This document shows, one piece after another, positions 24,148 through 31,810 of a DNA stretch of 64,000 bases (positions are counted from its first letter, which is position 1; each line of letters starts with the position of its first letter). Both the position numbers and the translations under genes were made by a program. The stretch covers positions 21,652 through 85,651 of the IMG/VR virus record IMGVR_UViG_3300009594_000003; one strand, 5' to 3'. The stretch comes from a virus. The notes under the pieces are model-generated. The model saw only the letters and a list, made by a program, of their open reading frames with translations. It did not search any database and was not told the origin of the DNA.

Positions 24148-24958
24148 ATGTTGCGTCTACATGGTGAATCAACATCCGCTGTACATGAACATGGCTTGTA
24201 ACAGCATAGCCATGTTAAGGAAACATTCGGCCATTCCAGTTCGTGTACTGCTGATTACCGATTTCGCACGCACCACCTTCTCTAATACACGGAACTACCC
24301 CGGCTTGGAACTTGATGTGTCCGATGATGCTGTGAAACGGATGTCGGACAGGTTGGTTGTTAAGTGCGAGGAAATGGGAGCGGAAGTAAAGGTACTGAGT
24401 CCACACGCCGCCGAAACAGACTACATTCATTGCAACCAATCCTACATGGCTACGGAATGCCCAGAGGAACTGGTCATGAAAATGGATGCCGACACCTTCC
24501 TCTTCGGCGACATCGAGCCTGTTTTCAACGCATACGATGGATACGATGTAGTCGCCCTGGAAGCGGACTGGTTCAAGAAAGAAAAAGAATGGAAGCCTGA
24601 ATGGTTCGGGAATCAGACGCCACTCTCTACAGCGGTGATTCTGTTCCGAAACGAAACGGCCAAACGCTGGGGAGAATTCTTGCCAGGGATGTGTCGGGCG
24701 TATGCCGAGGGCGACTCTGACGCCGCTATCTGGGCACGAAACAGAAAAATCTTGTATTTGCGGGACGAACTTTCCTTAACACCATTCGTCATCTGCAATA
24801 CACTGAAATGGAGGCTGTTCAGGGAAGAACACTGTTGCCAGATCAGTGCCCCGGAGTTTTGGAAAAACATCATTGCACACGCCTTCGGCTACAATTGGCT
24901 GAAGGCTTATCAGATGCTCACAGGGAGCAAAGACTTGCCGTTGAGGGCCGCTCAATGA
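24140..24958 (+). CDS. GT-A type glycosyltransferase-like protein
   Basis: 272 residues. MKMDADTFLFGDIEPVF near residue 117 carries a DxD metal/nucleotide-sugar motif typical of GT-A (family 8-like) enzymes. A Rossmann-like N-terminus (CCVYMVNQHPLYMNMACNSI) and a C-terminal acceptor region follow. It probably transfers a sugar to an unknown acceptor in the cytoplasm. The ATG at 24140, preceded by AAGG, overlaps the nadD end by 8 bases; the stop overlaps the kinase start (ATGA). Confidence 0.7.
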   Translation: MNKCCVYMVNQHPLYMNMACNSIAMLRKHSAIPVRVLLITDFARTTFSNTRNYPGLELDVSDDAVKRMSDRLVVKCEEMGAEVKVLSPHAAETDYIHCNQSYMATECPEELVMKMDADTFLFGDIEPVFNAYDGYDVVALEADWFKKEKEWKPEWFGNQTPLSTAVILFRNETAKRWGEFLPGMCRAYAEGDSDAAIWARNRKILYLRDELSLTPFVICNTLKWRLFREEHCCQISAPEFWKNIIAHAFGYNWLKAYQMLTGSKDLPLRAAQ

Positions 24959-26694
24959 AGCTCTACTTGAAGGGAAGTGGCACCGAAATCAACCTGGATC
25001 AGCGGGACTTCATTGCCAAAGGCGGCGAGGGCAGCATCTTCGGCAAGGGGGCGATTGCCTACAAAGTCTATGACGACCCGCACAAGATGATCCCCGTTGC
25101 CAAGATCGGCGAACTAGCCGTCCTCGATCATCCGAACATCATCAAGCCAGACGTTGTGTTGCTAGACGGCAAGAACAAGCCCATCGGCTACACAATGCGA
25201 TTGCTGAACAACACTCACGTCCTCGTCTCTTTGTTTACCAAAGCCTTCCGCTTGCGTAATGGTATTGACGACGCCATGATGCTCCATCTGGTCAGGGAAC
25301 TTCAAAAACTCGTGGCGTTCGTTCACAGCAAACGTATCCTCATCGTTGACCTGAACGAGATGAACTTCCTCACGGATGCCGGGTTCAAGGACATCTACGG
25401 CATAGATGTCAATTCATACCAAACGCCCGGCTTTCCAGCGACAGCAATTATGGATACGATTCGTGACCGCCACATGACGGGCCACAATTTCAACCAGAAC
25501 ACCGACTGGTTTAGCTGGGCCGTTGTTGCCTTTCAAATGCTGATTGGCATTCATCCGTATAAGGGATCGCATCCCGACTTTGAGACGATGCCCAAGGACG
25601 AGCGACTGAATGCTCGTATGACTAGAAACGTCTCGGTCTTTCACAAGAATGCTACATGGCCCAAGGTGTGTCAGCCATTCGATGTCATCCCGCCAACGCT
25701 CAAGGGCTGGTTCGTTGACGTGTTTGAGCGTGGACATCGTGGCAACCCGCCTCCCAATTACGCCGCCGTGGTTGTGGCGGTCGCTACTGCGATTCAAGAT
25801 ATTGTCGGCACCGACCTGTTCGACATTCAGGAACTACAAACCTTCGCCGAGGAAATCGTGCGGGTATGCTCTACGGCCAACACCACGGTAGTTTTCACCA
25901 AAGATAATTTAGTCATTGGCAAGAAGCTCTACCCGCTGCCGTCGCCAACGTGCAAGATCGCTTTTGCCCCGAAGACCGAGAACCCCATCGCCTTCTGGAT
26001 TGACAACGGCCTCAAGGCGTTAGATGTAGTTTCCAACAAGCCGTTGTCCGTCCCAGCAACCGGCACCGCCCTCCTAGAATGCGACGGTCGTGTGTATGTC
26101 CAGAATGGGACATACCTCATGGAGTTTATGATCGGCGAGTTCCCGACCGGCGTGAAGATTCTGCCAAAACAGGTCGGCAAAGTTATGGATGTGCTGGGTG
26201 CCACGCAAATCTACGACGGCGTGATCTTGCAAAACGTCCTGGGAACTTTCTACGCCACGATCTTCCCGGTGAGCGGCCAGAGCCATCAGGTCAAGCTCAC
26301 CGAGTTGTCCAAGTACCAGATCATCGACGTCAAGTACGAGAATGGTGTCCTGGTGGTAGTTGGCACAAAGCTAGTCTCGAAGCGGTCAATGGCAACCAAG
26401 AGCAAGTACGACCGTTTCGTGTTCCGCATGTCGCCGGACTACAAGAATTACGACTTCTGGACCGCCGAGGACGTAACCTATACCGGAATCAACTTCACCG
26501 TCGCCGATCACGGCGTAGCGGTACTGATGAACGAGGAGGAAAAACTGGAAGCCTTCTCGGAGACGAAAGGATCATCGACTACGCCCAAGAGATTCGATGA
26601 TGATGCCCTTGACACCGACATGAAGTTGTGTCACCGTGGCAGCAAGATTCTGTTCGCCAAGGGGAAGAAACTGTATTCCATTTCCATGAAGTAG
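24955..26694 (+). CDS. Protein kinase with beta-rich C-terminal region, YegI-like
   Basis: 579 residues. The N-terminal half is a divergent Ser/Thr kinase: glycine loop KGGEGSIF (residues 22-29), YKVYDD with the ATP-binding Lys, HPNI, catalytic loop VDLNEMNFL in place of HRDxxxxN, and DVNSYQT in place of DFG. The DLNxxN/DVxS pattern is that of YegI-type kinases paired with TerY-like vWA and PP2C partners. Residues about 300-579 are beta-rich repeats, perhaps a propeller-like sensor. It overlaps the glycosyltransferase by ATGA. Targets are unknown. Confidence 0.8.
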   Translation: MKLYLKGSGTEINLDQRDFIAKGGEGSIFGKGAIAYKVYDDPHKMIPVAKIGELAVLDHPNIIKPDVVLLDGKNKPIGYTMRLLNNTHVLVSLFTKAFRLRNGIDDAMMLHLVRELQKLVAFVHSKRILIVDLNEMNFLTDAGFKDIYGIDVNSYQTPGFPATAIMDTIRDRHMTGHNFNQNTDWFSWAVVAFQMLIGIHPYKGSHPDFETMPKDERLNARMTRNVSVFHKNATWPKVCQPFDVIPPTLKGWFVDVFERGHRGNPPPNYAAVVVAVATAIQDIVGTDLFDIQELQTFAEEIVRVCSTANTTVVFTKDNLVIGKKLYPLPSPTCKIAFAPKTENPIAFWIDNGLKALDVVSNKPLSVPATGTALLECDGRVYVQNGTYLMEFMIGEFPTGVKILPKQVGKVMDVLGATQIYDGVILQNVLGTFYATIFPVSGQSHQVKLTELSKYQIIDVKYENGVLVVVGTKLVSKRSMATKSKYDRFVFRMSPDYKNYDFWTAEDVTYTGINFTVADHGVAVLMNEEEKLEAFSETKGSSTTPKRFDDDALDTDMKLCHRGSKILFAKGKKLYSISMK

Positions 26695-26703
26695 GAGACT
26701 CAC

Positions 26704-27190
26704 ATGCACCCATCAGAGTACATCGAATTTCTCAAAACCGGCAATGGTGCCAAGGTTGACGGTCTGTGTGGCCGGATTATCCGGGGCAAGACGCCGTAGT
26801 GCTTCTCTCGCCTCTCCGATGATCCGAACCGCAAGGTAGTCATGCTCACCGATGCGGAGGACTTGCAATCGTTGCTGGGAAAGAATAGCTATCAGATGCT
26901 CATTACCATCGGTCATCATCCCGACCACATCAACCAGTGTCTCAGCGAAGGCAAGAGCTACAAGATCGTGGTGTTCCCGGCCAGCAGTGCCCTCGAAGGC
27001 ACTTGGGATAGTCGTGAAGCTCGGCTCCCAGGTTTACCCCGACGTGGCCCCAGAATTCGGACGGCTCCCATTCTCGGTCATCGAACAACTGGCCGGTTAT
27101 CACTTCAAGGATGTCGATGATCCGACACATCCGAAGTTCATGTCGCACGAGCGGTTCCAAGCCCTGATCGTTCAGCCTTCACACCCCTAA
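26704..27190 (+). pseudogene. Unknown gene with in-frame TAG and frameshift
   Basis: Follows the kinase by 9 bases behind AGGAG. It reads MHPSEYIEFLKTGNGAKVDG, then IIRGKTP, a TAG at 26797-26799, CFSRLSDDPNRKVVMLTDAE and IVVFPASSALEGTWD. A frameshift near 27011 leads to VVKLGSQVYPDVAPEFGRL and FQALIVQPSHP, ending TAA at 27190. Both parts read as protein. Family not recognised; a fourth partner of the kinase circuit is possible. Confidence 0.6.
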
Positions 27191-27213
27191 CGCCCCGGCC
27201 AAGGGCCGGGGCG
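27191..27213 (+). terminator. Hairpin terminator at the end of the NAD/triad block
   Basis: Stem CGCCCCGGCC, loop AAG, stem GGCCGGGGCG, then TTTCCGTTT. Confidence 0.88.
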
Positions 27214-27219
27214 TTTCCG

Positions 27220-27247
27220 TTTACATAAGCTGTTTCTGTACTAGAAT
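27220..27247 (+). promoter_or_regulatory. Promoter TTTACA-N16-TAGAAT
   Basis: Same -35 and 16-base spacer as the pncA and pncB promoters. The expected start site would leave only about 6 bases before the ATG at 27260. Confidence 0.65.
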
Positions 27248-27259
27248 GATAAATAGAGC

Positions 27260-27946
27260 ATGATCGATTTCGGCTTCAAGGAGTACCTTCAACTACAAGA
27301 GATGGCGGCGAGAAAAAGCCTCGCTAGAAGTCTTGAGAAGTGGATGGACAACATCGACAAGCCGGTTGCTGTTTTAACTGCGTTCCGAAGCGAACATGAC
27401 CTGGAAACGAATCGAAAGAGAAACGAGGAACTGGTCAAGGACTTGACGGCTGCCGGTTTGAGCCATTACCCTGTAACAGGACAAGGCCAGGAGATCAAGC
27501 GATGGGCATTCCTTTTCCGAGTAATCGAACCAACGAAAGAAGAGTCCTTTGTGGTCCAGCCACGAGGCGAAATGAGCGATACGGTATTCGTTAGCACTAT
27601 CCAGGGGTTGATGAACACCTACAACCAGGATTTCGTGGCAATGAAATTACCAAGCAGTCCTGATGCTTTTCTACTTGGGAGAAATGGGAATAGAGAACCA
27701 TTGGGTCGAAGTGCCCATCCAAGAAGAGAAGAAAACCCGTTTTACTCAGAATTGCTCAAAGGAGTAAGAACGCCGCCCGAACAAATGAGCGGATGGGAAA
27801 GAACGGGAGAAAGAAGTCTGGTACGTCGATTCATCAACTGGCTGAGGGGCAGGTCTCATATGAACCACCCAGTCCCAGCCGATGAAAGAGGCGGCAGAAG
27901 ATTCGTAGTGGGCGATGCACCCAAACACCCACAGGGAAATGCGTAA
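27260..27946 (+). CDS. Unknown protein with capsid-targeting-like N-terminus
   Basis: 228 residues. It begins MIDFGFKEYLQLQEM, matching the recurrent N-terminal motif with LQE as a possible cleavage site. The middle part (AVLTAFRSEHDLETNRKRNE, ELVKDLTAAGLSHYPVTGQG) looks like small phage DUF3293-type domains, from memory. The C-terminus is basic and disordered. No ribosome site is visible; ATAAATA ends 4 bases before the ATG. A 1-base overlap (TAATG) couples it to the next gene. Confidence 0.55.
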   Translation: MIDFGFKEYLQLQEMAARKSLARSLEKWMDNIDKPVAVLTAFRSEHDLETNRKRNEELVKDLTAAGLSHYPVTGQGQEIKRWAFLFRVIEPTKEESFVVQPRGEMSDTVFVSTIQGLMNTYNQDFVAMKLPSSPDAFLLGRNGNREPLGRSAHPRREENPFYSELLKGVRTPPEQMSGWERTGERSLVRRFINWLRGRSHMNHPVPADERGGRRFVVGDAPKHPQGNA

Positions 27947-28176
27947 TGTTGAACCTCCTGAAGATGCCCTACCTTTGGTTGTTGGAAGTCCGCCTCATGC
28001 ACTACGTAGGTCGCTGGAATCATTATCGCAATCGAGTCCTTGACGAACAAGCTGCGTCGGTGAATAACAAGATCAAGATCGCCAAAAAGGTTCTCAATGG
28101 TCCTCCGCTGGAATTGAGCCGACGCCACTACGAATACGCCCGCTTAAAAAACCGTGGCGAGGAACCAAAGCCATGA
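27946..28176 (+). CDS. Unknown 76-residue basic protein
   Basis: Starts MLNLLKMPYLWLLEVRLMHY, a hydrophobic helix, followed by a basic helical tail. It is coupled upstream by TAATG and downstream by ATGA. Nothing in it suggests a function. Confidence 0.5.
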   Translation: MLNLLKMPYLWLLEVRLMHYVGRWNHYRNRVLDEQAASVNNKIKIAKKVLNGPPLELSRRHYEYARLKNRGEEPKP

Positions 28177-28514
28177 ACTGGAGCGAAGTTCTAGAACTGG
28201 AACCGAAGCTCGCCGAGGTCGAAAAGTGGGCCAGAACCATTGACGATCCAGCCGATGAGTTCTTCGAGAAACACTATCTCGAACTCAAGCGGCGTCTTAA
28301 TCCCATCGTCGGGTGGAACCGAGAAATCCCAGATTTTGAACGAGTACCATATGCCAAGAACCCGGCCAACCTGGGAGAGATGCACCAGCACGACATCGAC
28401 ACCGGAAACACTCACAGAAAGCGTGTCTTCTTGCGAGTGCCCATTCACCTGCGGGTATTGTACACATCCGAAGCATGGGATGCAGCACTGCAACATCTAC
28501 TAGAGATTATATGA
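28173..28514 (+). CDS. Unknown 113-residue protein
   Basis: A soluble, mixed-charge protein beginning MNWSEVLELEPKLAEVEKWA. Overlaps the previous gene by ATGA and the next one by ATGA, so four genes here form one translationally coupled chain. No family recognised. Confidence 0.5.
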   Translation: MNWSEVLELEPKLAEVEKWARTIDDPADEFFEKHYLELKRRLNPIVGWNREIPDFERVPYAKNPANLGEMHQHDIDTGNTHRKRVFLRVPIHLRVLYTSEAWDAALQHLLEII

Positions 28515-28865
28515 CAAGCTTCGCACTGTCAACCGTGGCGGTGCCATTCTGTTCAAACCCGATCATAGCTCAGAAGGCCAGCAAGGTTGTCTATGAGGGC
28601 GATTGGGTCACGACCAATCGCAAACTCGACGGCACGATGAAGTGCGAGGTCTCGGACTTGGGAAACGGAAACTGGAAGGGCAAATTCTGGGGCGAGTGGC
28701 AGAGAGTTAAGTTCTCCTACGACGTGAAGTAGTCTGGCCCGCCCGATAAGCTGAAGGGTACGGCTAGGTGCCGACTATGAGTGGACCGGCTCGATCACTG
28801 ACAAGCGGTTCAAGGGCAAATTCGGAGGCACTCGCTACAAGGGCTACTTTGATTTGAAGCGATAG
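28511..28865 (+). pseudogene. Secreted host-like protein, interrupted by TAG and a deletion
   Basis: Begins MTSFALSTVAVPFCSNPIIA, a signal peptide, then KVVYEGDWVTTNRKLDGTMK and NWKGKFWGEWQRVKFSYDVK. A TAG at 28730-28732 is followed in frame by SGPPDKLKGTA; after a small deletion near 28770 another frame reads GADYEWTGSITDKRFKGKFG and ends GYFDLKR. From memory this whole pattern matches a secreted protein family common in planctomycetes. As read it would give a 73-residue truncated product. Confidence 0.6.
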
Positions 28866-28880
28866 GTACTCTGTTAGGGT

Positions 28881-29552
28881 ATGAAAGTTCTCACCAAAGA
28901 CCCTGGCAGATTCCTTGTTGTTGACGAAATTCTAGACAAGGAAACCTTCGAGATGTTCTGGAAGTGGTACGAGCAACAAGACTTCTCTTGCCCCCATATG
29001 GGCGGCTGGCAGAAAGTCTGGCGGCTCGCTGATGGCACACCTTACGGTAGCCATCCATACTACCACACCAAAGCCCCCTTCAACAACCCGCTGGATGCCG
29101 TCTACAAAAGCATCCTGTTTCTCGCCAAGGAGAACCCGGATGTCTGCGGAGTAGAAGGGACGGACTGGATCGAGATCATAGTCCGTCCCTACATCTATAC
29201 TGCTGGGTGCCGCCTCTCTTGGCACAACGACCCCGGCTATTCCGCCGCCTGCATCTTCTATCCGCACAAGCTCTGGCACGCTCATTGGGGCGGGGAACTA
29301 TTCATTGCCCTCACTCCCCCATCGATTACTCAAGGACAGGTCAAAAGTGATATAAACGAGATCACCAGGGAATGGTACTCCGACTTTCTCAACCTCTACG
29401 GAATTGGGACTTACGTTGCCCCGGTCCCGAACCGGGCAGTTTTCACCAAAGGCGACGTATGGCACGCCATCAACCGTGTGGATCAAACGGCTGGAGATAA
29501 CATTCGCTGTTCGGTTGTGGCGTTTTTTACAAAGAAGGAAGGTAACAAATGA
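28881..29552 (+). CDS. 2-oxoglutarate/Fe(II)-dependent oxygenase
   Basis: 223 residues of the double-stranded beta-helix fold. LSWHNDPG near residue 112 gives the HxD iron ligands, WGGELFI follows, and FTKGDVWHAINRV near 192 gives the distal His, with IRCSVVAFF carrying the 2-oxoglutarate Arg. Phage members resemble prolyl hydroxylases; substrates may be proteins or nucleic acid bases. A short, frameshifted gene overlaps its stop. Confidence 0.8.
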   Translation: MKVLTKDPGRFLVVDEILDKETFEMFWKWYEQQDFSCPHMGGWQKVWRLADGTPYGSHPYYHTKAPFNNPLDAVYKSILFLAKENPDVCGVEGTDWIEIIVRPYIYTAGCRLSWHNDPGYSAACIFYPHKLWHAHWGGELFIALTPPSITQGQVKSDINEITREWYSDFLNLYGIGTYVAPVPNRAVFTKGDVWHAINRVDQTAGDNIRCSVVAFFTKKEGNK

Positions 29553-29778
29553 ATGCAGAACTAGAAGCCCTAGCGAGCAGATTGGTAGAACTGTACGACG
29601 AGGGGTTATAACCCATTACGAGATATTTGCACGAGCGAGAGAGAAAGGTTGCTGGACCTACCTGCCGGACGCCCACAAAAGTGAATTTGACAGGTGGGAC
29701 AGGTCGGCAGCCATCCGATGTAGGTTCTCTATCGAGTACGGCAGGCAAATCAAGTGCCTTGCATCGTCGCAGAGATAG
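29549..29778 (+). pseudogene. Small unknown gene split by a frameshift
   Basis: From the ATG at 29549 (overlapping the oxygenase stop) the frame reads MNAELEALASRLVELYDEGL then TAA. A -1 shift at the GGGG run (29602-29605) continues VITHYEIFARAREKGCWTYL and PDAHKSEFDRWDRSAAIRCR to 29778. One missing G would restore a 75-residue protein. It could be real decay, a slippage site or a sequence error. Confidence 0.55.
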
Positions 29779-29779
29779 A

Positions 29780-30307
29780 TCATTTCTTCTTCGGGCCTCT
29801 CTTGAGTGGGACTGGTTTCATCTTCTCAACGTGTCGGTCCTTGGTGTGTTTCACTTGATGCATCATGTTACGAAGGTCTGCCACGATGTCTCCAGCGTTG
29901 TCGCCGGTCTTGTGGTTGGCCTGGATGCTGACCGTCTTGCGATCTTTGTTGTAGAATCCCTTCGACATAACGAACGATCCATGATCATGATTCGGATTAT
30001 AGCTTACTATACCGACCCATTCGCCGTCATCCCAATTTCTGGTAGAAACAAGAATTCGGATTGGTTTGTCATCGAACACCTGTTTGATATGGTAGCCATC
30101 TTGCTTTAAGGCAGCACTGACATAACCAAGGCAGATTTTGGCAAACGCTTCTTTGACTTCATCGATTTTGCTACGGAAGTTTACCTCGACACTATATCTG
30201 GTGGTCGTTACTGCCTCGTTCAGAGATGCAATATCTCCCAGCCACTCGTTTAGAGAGGTAGATTCCTTGATCGTTCTCTTCGCAAAATAGTCTATAAATG
30301 AAATCAT
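29780..30307 (-). CDS. Unknown protein with capsid-targeting-like N-terminus
   Basis: 175 residues beginning MISFIDYFAKRTIKES, then SLNEWLGDIASLNEA, which repeats the motif style; IKE and LNE could be maturation cleavage sites. The middle is an alpha/beta domain and the end is very basic (KMKPVPLKRGPKKK). Its ATG overlaps the stop region of the neck-like gene upstream, so expression is probably coupled and late. Confidence 0.55.
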   Translation of the reverse strand: MISFIDYFAKRTIKESTSLNEWLGDIASLNEAVTTTRYSVEVNFRSKIDEVKEAFAKICLGYVSAALKQDGYHIKQVFDDKPIRILVSTRNWDDGEWVGIVSYNPNHDHGSFVMSKGFYNKDRKTVSIQANHKTGDNAGDIVADLRNMMHQVKHTKDRHVEKMKPVPLKRGPKKK

Positions 30308-30308
30308 C

Positions 30309-31193
30309 TTAATCCATAGTTATTGGTAGTATATCGCCGAACTTATAAATCAAGTCCTCGAACCACTTCTGCCTGTCCTCTCTCGCCTCTTGGATCAACT
30401 GATCCCCGTCTAGCTGCACCCCGCCGTTTGGACCGGGCGGATTCTTGATTCTGCCTCTAATCCTTCCAAGTATCTCCTTAGCATAGGTCAAAGCTCCCTC
30501 GTTCATGGCCTGAGTAACCTCTGCCCAATCTTTGCATTTCTGTAGGTAGTGTACGATGACCTTCTGGGCTTTAGATGGCACAGGATAAAGTTTGATGTGC
30601 TTTAGACCACCAACCCACTCCCAACCGCCCAAGTTGGACGATATTCTAGAGAACATCTGCTCATACTGTTTGTATAGTACCCACTCGCCCATCCTTCCCC
30701 AAATCGGCTGTACCGGGTCTATCAGGCCCCCTTGAATCGAAGCGTAACTACCGCCTGGATAGAAATACTCGATAGGAATAGCTCCGTCTAAATCTGAAGC
30801 CTGGAAAGCAAAGTTGCCAGTTTCCTTGTAGTAGACGTTCCTAATCAACCCCACGTCTGGCGGCATTTCATAGATGCTTTTCCCCGGAGTGGTAATGAAC
30901 GTGTAGTAGGAATAGTATTCTTTCCCGGCGTAGTCTTCAAACACACGCAGAACTTCGTCTATGCAAAAGTCGAGGTTCTGTTCATCTAGTTCTAGTTTTA
31001 GGGTGGGGGCACCCAGCATATGAAGAATGTATTCTCTGATTTCCTGACGTACTTTTTCACGATTAGGGCGTGGGCCAACACCCTTGTATCTGGTGTTGCC
31101 ACTAGGAGAACAGGACGAAGCACAGGCACCAGAGGCCATTGCCTGAGCGGAAGGACGACCAATGACCAAAGTATTGTTGCCGCAATTACTCAT
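30309..31193 (-). CDS. Neck/head-completion-like structural protein (gp13-like, tentative)
   Basis: About 294 residues. The N-terminus is Ser/Cys-rich; then REKVRQEIREYILHMLGAPT and DEQNLDFCIDEVLRVFEDYA resemble the helical domain of T4-type neck proteins, followed by a beta domain. QKWFEDLIYKFGDILP ends it. I chose the ATG at 31193 rather than an upstream start at 31232, because it avoids overlapping the HNH gene and has TATATATT 5 bases before it. The gp13 assignment rests on pattern only. Confidence 0.5.
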   Translation of the reverse strand: MSNCGNNTLVIGRPSAQAMASGACASSCSPSGNTRYKGVGPRPNREKVRQEIREYILHMLGAPTLKLELDEQNLDFCIDEVLRVFEDYAGKEYYSYYTFITTPGKSIYEMPPDVGLIRNVYYKETGNFAFQASDLDGAIPIEYFYPGGSYASIQGGLIDPVQPIWGRMGEWVLYKQYEQMFSRISSNLGGWEWVGGLKHIKLYPVPSKAQKVIVHYLQKCKDWAEVTQAMNEGALTYAKEILGRIRGRIKNPPGPNGGVQLDGDQLIQEAREDRQKWFEDLIYKFGDILPITMD

Positions 31194-31209
31194 AGTGAAA
31201 TATATAGAA

Positions 31210-31725
31210 TCAAGACTTGTGATATTCGCCAAGCCTCGGAACGATATACCTGTTTGCTATGTCAAGCCATTGCGATTCGGTAAAAAAGTTACTCTTGAGG
31301 TTGTTACACCTGTGACATGCTAAGCAAATGTTGTCCATAGTATAACCACTGGCGTTATCTTTCCGGTCCACTGTCATTAGTGATTTTTTACGCTTCGTCG
31401 CTTTTAGAATCGCCTCAGATACACCACAGTAATAACAGACCTTGCTCTGCCCGTTGTACCAACTAGCAAACTCGTCTCTAGACATGTCTACCAACAAACC
31501 ACGCTGTTTTGCAGTCGTTTTAATAGACGAGTACCTAAGTTTCCCTTGATCGTATGCTTCTCGGTGTTGCTTATACCTCATCTTACGCCATCTGTCACGG
31601 TTTTTATTCAAGCATTTGTTGCATAGAACAGTTGACCGTGGGCTAATGGAATTTGGGCACTGCTTGCAAAGTCCTGCCAATCTTCTCTTCTTGGTTCTTT
31701 CTATTTGGCGTTCTTTATTTGCCAT
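31210..31725 (-). CDS. HNH endonuclease
   Basis: 171 residues. The N-terminal zinc knuckle is CKQCPNSISPRSTVLCNKC; the HNH core is CYYCGVS, MTVDRKDNASGYTMDNICLA and CHRCNNLKSN. This is the free-standing HNH homing endonuclease type common in phages. It is intact, unlike the other homing or insertion genes here. AGGAGG precedes the ATG. It sits immediately upstream of a structural gene, a usual place for homing genes. Confidence 0.82.
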   Translation of the reverse strand: MANKERQIERTKKRRLAGLCKQCPNSISPRSTVLCNKCLNKNRDRWRKMRYKQHREAYDQGKLRYSSIKTTAKQRGLLVDMSRDEFASWYNGQSKVCYYCGVSEAILKATKRKKSLMTVDRKDNASGYTMDNICLACHRCNNLKSNFFTESQWLDIANRYIVPRLGEYHKS

Positions 31726-31810
31726 GATAGCCTCCTATATATTGGTAGAATACAACTATGTTATCATAGTTAAAAACTGAAAACACTATGGTAATTTTTG
31801 GAAGTGAGAT

